Positions 58,991 through 64,000 of a DNA stretch of 64,000 bases are shown here, one piece after another. Numbering within the stretch: the stretch's first letter is position 1; each line of letters opens with the position of its first letter. This stretch comes from Acidimicrobiaceae bacterium (lineage in GTDB: Bacteria; Actinomycetota; Acidimicrobiia; Acidimicrobiales; RAAP-2): positions 1-64,000 of the forward strand of contig PLHF01000079.1 in NCBI GenBank assembly GCA_003138855.1, given 5' to 3'. The notes beneath the pieces were generated by a model. That model was not told where the DNA came from. It saw nothing but the letters and a program-made list of their open reading frames with translations, and did not search any database. A program made the position numbers and the translations under genes.

Positions 58991-60918
58991 CAGGACCACC
59001 ACAACCTGGTCAGCATGAACCCGAGCACGAACACCGTGCCGACCACGATCCCGAGCACGTAGTTGCGGACGTAGCCGGTCTGCGTGCGGCGGACCAGCGC
59101 GCCAGACCCCCGGACCGCCGAGGCCACCCCGTTGACCGCCCCGTCGATCACCTTCGGATCGACCACGTCCGCGCAGAAGGCGGCCAAGCGCTCGGACGGG
59201 CGCCCGAAGACGGCGTCGTACAACTCGTTGATGTACCAGGCGCCCCTCAGGAAGGCGGCCTCGAGCGCCGGGCGCTGGGCCCGGGTCATCCAGAGCCGGA
59301 GGCCGATGGCCACGAAGACGACGGCGACCACCCCGTCGATCGTGGCCAGCGCCCACACCGAGGCGCTGGAGAGGTGGTCGTTGTAGAGGTTGGCCCCGAA
59401 CACCGGATCGATCCAGCTGGCCAGGGAGAACCGGCTGGAAGAGATGGCCATCACCCCGGCCACGGCGGCGAAGAAGGCCAGGATCCAAAGGGGGACCGTC
59501 ATGATCCACACCGACTCGTGGGGCTCGGGGATGGCGCCCTCGGAGTGGTGGGCACCGGGCAGGTCGTCCCCGGCGTCGATGGCCACCTCGGCCGACCACC
59601 GGTCCTTGCCGAAGAAGGCCAGGCCGGTCAGGCGGCTCATGTAGTAGGCGGTCAACCCCGCGGTCACGACGCCGACCGCCCAGAGGGCCGGGTGGGCCGC
59701 CCAGGTGTTCTCGAGCACATCGCCCTTGGCCCAGAAGCCGGACAGCGGCGGCACGGCGGCGATCGCCAGCCAGCCGACGGCGAAGGTGATGAAGGTGATC
59801 GGCATGTACGCGCGGAGATTGCCCATCCGCTTGAGGTCCTGCTCGTCGTGGAGGCCGTGGATGACCGAGCCGGAACCGAGGAACAGCAGGCCCTTGAAGA
59901 AGGCATGGGCCACCATCAAGAAGATGGCCGCCTCGTAGGCGCCGCACCCGATGGCCAGGAACATGTACCCGAGCTGGGACACCGTCGAGTAGGCCAGCAC
60001 CTTCTTGATGTCGTTCTGGGCACAGGCGATGGTGGCGGCCACGAAGGCGGTGGCGGCCCCGATGATGGCGACCACCAGGGCGGCGTCGGGCGACGCATGC
60101 AACAGGGGGTTGACGCGGCAGAGCAGGTACACCCCGGCGGTCACCATGGTGGCGGCGTGGATGAGCGCCGACACCGGGGTGGGGCCCTCCATGGCATCGG
60201 CCAGCCAGGGGAAGAGCGGGATCTGGGCCGACTTGCCCACCACCCCGACCAGCAGCAGCAGGCAGATGGCGGTGACGTCGGCCGAGCCGATCTTGTCGAT
60301 GTTGGCGAAGACGGTGGAGTACTCGAGCGAGTGGACCTTGTCGTAGGTGAGGAAGATGGCCAACAGGAACCCGGCGTCGCCGATCCGGTTGTAGACGAAG
60401 GCCTTCTTCCCGGCACTGGCAGCCGAGTCGCGGGTGAACCAGAACGAGACCAGCCAGTACGAGCAGGCCCCGACCCCTTCCCAGCCCAGGTAGGTGACGA
60501 CCATGTTGCTGCCCAGGACCAGGATCAGCATGGAGGCGACGAACAGGTTCATGTACAAGAAGAACTTGGAGAAGTCCCTGTCGCCCTTCATGTACCCGAT
60601 GGAGTAGAGGTGGATCAGCATGCTGACGCCGGTGACGAACAGCACCATGGTCATCGACAGGGGGTCGACGAACAGGCTGGCATGGACCTGCAGGCGGTCG
60701 ACCGGGATCCATGTCCACAGGTTCTGGGAGTACGTGCGCACCGGGGCCTGCACCATGAGCAGGTCGAGGTAGACCCCTATCGACACGAGGAACGACGCTG
60801 CGATGAAGAAGGTGGCCACCCAGCCGGCCACCGGATCCCCGAGCCGCCGCCCCACAAGGAGCTGGACGGTGAAGCCGACCAGTGGCAGGAGGATGATCAG
60901 GTAGGTCACGTGCAGCAT
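58990..60918 (-). CDS. nuoL: NADH-quinone oxidoreductase subunit L
   Basis: AQIPLFPWLADAMEGPTPVSALIHAATMVTAGVYLLCRVNPL; VLAYSTVSQLGYMFLAIGCGAY; PPLSGFWAKGDVL. Confidence 0.96.
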   Translation of the reverse strand: MLHVTYLIILLPLVGFTVQLLVGRRLGDPVAGWVATFFIAASFLVSIGVYLDLLMVQAPVRTYSQNLWTWIPVDRLQVHASLFVDPLSMTMVLFVTGVSMLIHLYSIGYMKGDRDFSKFFLYMNLFVASMLILVLGSNMVVTYLGWEGVGACSYWLVSFWFTRDSAASAGKKAFVYNRIGDAGFLLAIFLTYDKVHSLEYSTVFANIDKIGSADVTAICLLLLVGVVGKSAQIPLFPWLADAMEGPTPVSALIHAATMVTAGVYLLCRVNPLLHASPDAALVVAIIGAATAFVAATIACAQNDIKKVLAYSTVSQLGYMFLAIGCGAYEAAIFLMVAHAFFKGLLFLGSGSVIHGLHDEQDLKRMGNLRAYMPITFITFAVGWLAIAAVPPLSGFWAKGDVLENTWAAHPALWAVGVVTAGLTAYYMSRLTGLAFFGKDRWSAEVAIDAGDDLPGAHHSEGAIPEPHESVWIMTVPLWILAFFAAVAGVMAISSSRFSLASWIDPVFGANLYNDHLSSASVWALATIDGVVAVVFVAIGLRLWMTRAQRPALEAAFLRGAWYINELYDAVFGRPSERLAAFCADVVDPKVIDGAVNGVASAVRGSGALVRRTQTGYVRNYVLGIVVGTVFVLGFMLTRLWWS

Positions 60919-60925
60919 CGTCCCG

Positions 60926-61231
60926 TCAGCCCTTCATCATGTGGAGGTCGTCGGCAGTGGCGTTTGCCCGACGGCGGAAGATGGCGACCACGATCCCCAG
61001 TCCGACCACCACCTCGGCGGCCGCCACCACCAGCACGAAGAAGACCAGCACCTGGCCCCCGATGTCGTGCAGCACGCGGGCGAACGTCACGAAGGTCAGG
61101 TTGGCGGCGTTCAACATCAACTCCACGCACATGAACATCACAAGCACGTTGCGCCGGATCAGGACACCGAAGGCGCCGATGGAGAACAGGACCACGCCGA
61201 GGGCGAGGTACCAGTCGGCGTTGATGGTCAC
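60926..61231 (-). CDS. nuoK: NADH-quinone oxidoreductase subunit K
   Basis: [37 protein letters not shown]...[21 protein letters not shown]. Confidence 0.95.
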   Translation of the reverse strand: MTINADWYLALGVVLFSIGAFGVLIRRNVLVMFMCVELMLNAANLTFVTFARVLHDIGGQVLVFFVLVVAAAEVVVGLGIVVAIFRRRANATADDLHMMKG

Positions 61232-61995
61232 GACCCCATCTCCTCGGGCGAACCGGGCGAACCGGGCGAACCGGCCACGCCGGAGGCATGTGGGGCCCGC
61301 AACGGGATCCCTCCCTCCCTGGGCGGGGAGGCGACCTCCGCAGCGGCAGCCGCGTCGACTGCCACGCTGTCCCCGGTGGCATCGATCGGCCCGGCACCGC
61401 CCTCGTCATCGACCGGGTTGGTGGAGGGCGGAGGCCTGCGGGCCAGCACCACCGCGCCGACCACGGCGATGATCAACAGGGCGGCGGTCGCCTCGAACGG
61501 GAAGAGGTACGTGGTGTAGAGCGACTTGCCCAGCAGGTTCACGTTGGGCTGCCCGGTGTCGGACCCGGCCACGTGCGGGGCCCCGGTGGTCCATCCCGAC
61601 ACCTGGCCCAACAACAGGAGGCCGGTGGTGCCGAGGGCGACCAACCCGACGGCCAGCGGACGCTGCCCCCGGAGGGGCTCGACGCCGAGGTTCTCCTCAC
61701 GGTCGACCCCCAGGAACATGATGACGAACAAGAAGAGGACGACGATGGCGCCGGCATAGACGATGACCTGCACCGCGGCCAGGAAGCTGTCCTGCTGGAG
61801 CACGAAGAGCACGGCCACGCCGAACAGGGTCATCACCAGCATCAGGGCCGAGTGGACCGGGTTGCGGGCCACGACCACGCCGATGGCGCCGGCCAGCACG
61901 ATGGCGGCGGCCACCGAGAAGGTCCCGACATCGACCCACGACGCGTGGGTGGCCGCCGAGGCCACGGCGGCCAGCGCTCCGATCAGGCCGATCAT
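61228..61995 (-). CDS. nuoJ: NADH-quinone oxidoreductase subunit J
   Basis: [52 protein letters not shown]. Confidence 0.94.
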   Translation of the reverse strand: MIGLIGALAAVASAATHASWVDVGTFSVAAAIVLAGAIGVVVARNPVHSALMLVMTLFGVAVLFVLQQDSFLAAVQVIVYAGAIVVLFLFVIMFLGVDREENLGVEPLRGQRPLAVGLVALGTTGLLLLGQVSGWTTGAPHVAGSDTGQPNVNLLGKSLYTTYLFPFEATAALLIIAVVGAVVLARRPPPSTNPVDDEGGAGPIDATGDSVAVDAAAAAEVASPPREGGIPLRAPHASGVAGSPGSPGSPEEMGS

Positions 61996-62912
61996 CGAGG
62001 GCCACCCGGTTCCGTGCCGGTGTCGGTCGGGACGACCTCCGCCGTTGGTGTGTCTGGCACGCCGGCAGCGGGGACGTCCCGCTCGGCGTTTCCGTCCACC
62101 ACGGCCTGGGCGTAGTCGGCGTCCGCCTGCTTGCGGTGCTTCCTCCCGGCCCCCGGGGCGAAGCGTTCGGCCTTCTCCACCATTCGGCCGATGACCCCTC
62201 GCGGGCCGCGGTTGGCCGCGGGCATGTCGACGGGGCGCAGGTGGCGCAGCAGGGTGTCGCGTAACTGCCGGCTGCCGGTGGTGGCGTCGTCACGGTGGGC
62301 GCTCTGCCCGCCTTCGGGCGACCGGACACCGAACCCCAGCTCCCCCGACCACTGCACCCGACCCTCGAACTCCGCGCTGCCGCCGGGCGAGGTGGCCCGC
62401 ATCCATCCCGAGGTGTGCAGGTCGTCCCCTTCCCGCCAGTCCTCCCAGGGCATGTGCTGTGGCTTGCCGTCGTCGTCCACCAGCAGCTCGTTCTTCGTGT
62501 AGATGGCGTCGTTGCGGTTGGTGAAGGAGAACTCCATCAGCTTCGACTCGGTGATCGCCTCGGTGGGGCACGCCTCCACGCACATGTCGCAGTGGATGCA
62601 CCGCAGGAAGTTGATCTCGTAGACGTATCCGTACCGCTCACCGGGGGACACTGGGTGGTCCGGGGGGTTGTCGAGACCGCGCACGTAGATGCAGTCGGCC
62701 GGGCATACCCCGGCGCAGAGCTCGCACCCGATGCACTTCTCCATGCCGTCCTCGTACCTGTTGAGGACGTGGCGACCATGCTGGCGCGGCTGCTTGGGCC
62801 TCTTCTCCTCGGGGTACTGGAGCGTGACCGGGGGGCGCGCCAGATGCTCGAGGGTCAGTTTGAACCCGCCCAGGAAGTTCTGCCGCCCGCGCGGCACCTC
62901 GGGGACGGCCAT
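61992..62912 (-). CDS. nuoI: NADH-quinone oxidoreductase subunit I with long C-terminal extension
   Basis: CIGCELCAGVCPADCIYV and CIHCDMCVEACPTEAITESKLMEFSFTNR; 306 aa in total. Confidence 0.94.
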   Translation of the reverse strand: MAVPEVPRGRQNFLGGFKLTLEHLARPPVTLQYPEEKRPKQPRQHGRHVLNRYEDGMEKCIGCELCAGVCPADCIYVRGLDNPPDHPVSPGERYGYVYEINFLRCIHCDMCVEACPTEAITESKLMEFSFTNRNDAIYTKNELLVDDDGKPQHMPWEDWREGDDLHTSGWMRATSPGGSAEFEGRVQWSGELGFGVRSPEGGQSAHRDDATTGSRQLRDTLLRHLRPVDMPAANRGPRGVIGRMVEKAERFAPGAGRKHRKQADADYAQAVVDGNAERDVPAAGVPDTPTAEVVPTDTGTEPGGPR

Positions 62913-64000
62913 CAGCCGTCACCTCCTTCTGTCGACGGGGAGGTCCGCGGCTCCTGCTGTCGGGTCCAGAGGCGGATCCCCACCGGGGGGACGATGGCCC
63001 GGGTCTCCTCGCGGTCGGCGCCGATGGAGAAGGCCCGGCTGATCAGCACGCCACCGGCGATCACCGCCGCCACCATGCCGAGTCCCCACCATCCGTCGAC
63101 CACGAAGCCGGCCACGATCATCAGCCAGCCCAGCGACGCCGGGATCAGGCGCTTCCAGCCCAGGTCCATCAGCTGGTCGTAGCGGAGCCGGGGCAGCGCG
63201 GCGCGCAACCAGACGAACACGAACAAGAAGGCGATGGTCTTGCCCAGGAACCACAGGATGGGCCACAGCCATTGGAGATGGGCGACGTGGGGCACCGGGC
63301 CGTCGGGGCCGCCGAAGAACAGGGTCACCGTGATGGCGGACATGGTGATGGTGTTCATGAACTCGGCCAGGAAGAAGAGCGCGAACCGGATCGACGAGTA
63401 CTCGGTGACGAAGCCGCCGACGAGTTCGGAGTCGGCCTCGACCAGGTCGAACGGGGGCCGGTTCGTCTCGGCCACGATGGCGATGAAGAAGATGACGAAG
63501 GGGACGACGGCCAGCCGGATGACGTTCCACTGCCAGAGGTGCCCTGCCTGGGAGTCGACGATGGTCCGGGTGCTCAGCGACCCGGTGATCAGCACCACCA
63601 TGACCACGGTCATGCCCAGGGCGGCCTCGTAGGAGATCATCTGGGCAGACGCCCGCACCGCCCCGAGCAGGGGGTACTTCGAACCCGAGGACCACCCGGC
63701 CAGCATGATCCCGTAGACGCCGATCGCCGACAGGGCCAGCAGGAAGAGGATCCCCATGGGGGGATCGGCCAGCTGCAGCTCGAAGGTGTGCCCGGCGATG
63801 GTCGCCTCGCCGCCGATCGGCACGATGGCGAAGATCAGGAACGCAGGGATGATGGTCAGGTACGGCGCCAGCTTGAAGACGAACCGGTCGGCCTGGTCGG
63901 GGAGCAGGTCCTCCTTGAAGAAGAGCTTGATCCCGTCGGCCATGGTCTGGGCGATACCGAACGGGCCGGCGCGGTTGGGGCCGATCCGGCTCTGCATGTC
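62912..64000 (-). CDS. nuoH: NADH-quinone oxidoreductase subunit H (partial; N-terminus beyond window)
   Basis: MQSRIGPNRAGPFGIAQTMADGIKLFFKEDLLPDQADRFVFKLAP; VAETNRPPFDLVEADSELVGGFVTEYSSIRFALFFLAEF. The match begins at an internal NuoH position, so the gene continues past 64000. Confidence 0.93.
   Translation of the reverse strand, partial: DMQSRIGPNRAGPFGIAQTMADGIKLFFKEDLLPDQADRFVFKLAPYLTIIPAFLIFAIVPIGGEATIAGHTFELQLADPPMGILFLLALSAIGVYGIMLAGWSSGSKYPLLGAVRASAQMISYEAALGMTVVMVVLITGSLSTRTIVDSQAGHLWQWNVIRLAVVPFVIFFIAIVAETNRPPFDLVEADSELVGGFVTEYSSIRFALFFLAEFMNTITMSAITVTLFFGGPDGPVPHVAHLQWLWPILWFLGKTIAFLFVFVWLRAALPRLRYDQLMDLGWKRLIPASLGWLMIVAGFVVDGWWGLGMVAAVIAGGVLISRAFSIGADREETRAIVPPVGIRLWTRQQEPRTSPSTEGGDG

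Noticed and set aside
57353-60718. 1121-aa minus-strand ORF merging nuoL and nuoM regions
   Set aside because: Only its C-terminal part (58990 down to 57353) is NuoM; the N-terminal part is a frame-shifted shadow of nuoL, so this is not a real fusion.

Overview
High-GC actinobacterial chromosome segment, probably Acidimicrobiia-like (inferred from protein style, not tested by search). It reads as dense core genome; I found no phage, transposon, CRISPR array, rRNA or tRNA. Main blocks, left to right: a partial CAP/SCP secreted protein; a cyclase, an XRE regulator, two divergent TetR regulators and an ABC-2 exporter; an S1P-lyase-like PLP enzyme; a DHA2 MFS pump; nitronate monooxygenase, GH1, thiolase-like and crotonase genes; CopD-like and TatA; an alkylsulfatase-type MBL protein; ctaC-ctaD-ctaF; a PspC/DUF1707 envelope-stress module with histidine kinase and LuxR regulator; a complete sugar ABC importer; qcrB-qcrA-qcrC-ctaE; a HelD-like ATPase; a translationally coupled hemE-hemH-hemY-lnt operon; acs plus a HAD phosphatase; a large metallophosphoesterase-like/MprF fusion; a ClC - small TM protein - K+-channel-like cluster convergent with glutamate decarboxylase; DUF2252 and LapA-domain genes; and nuoN-M-L-K-J-I-H, with nuoH cut by the window end. 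Most notable items: (1) an Lnt homolog whose catalytic Cys position is Ser while the flanking motifs are kept; (2) a 1079-aa fusion of a degenerate metallophosphoesterase domain to an MprF-type aminoacyl-PG synthase domain; (3) a 17-bp tandem repeat at the thiolase-like start that makes a chain of GTGA-linked micro-ORFs; (4) an 18-bp perfect palindrome continuing into an 8-bp tandem repeat just upstream of the MFS pump; (5) a putative acid-stress neighbourhood (GadB, ClC, K+ channel, coupled small membrane protein). All calls come from reading the sequence and supplied translations; no database search was run.
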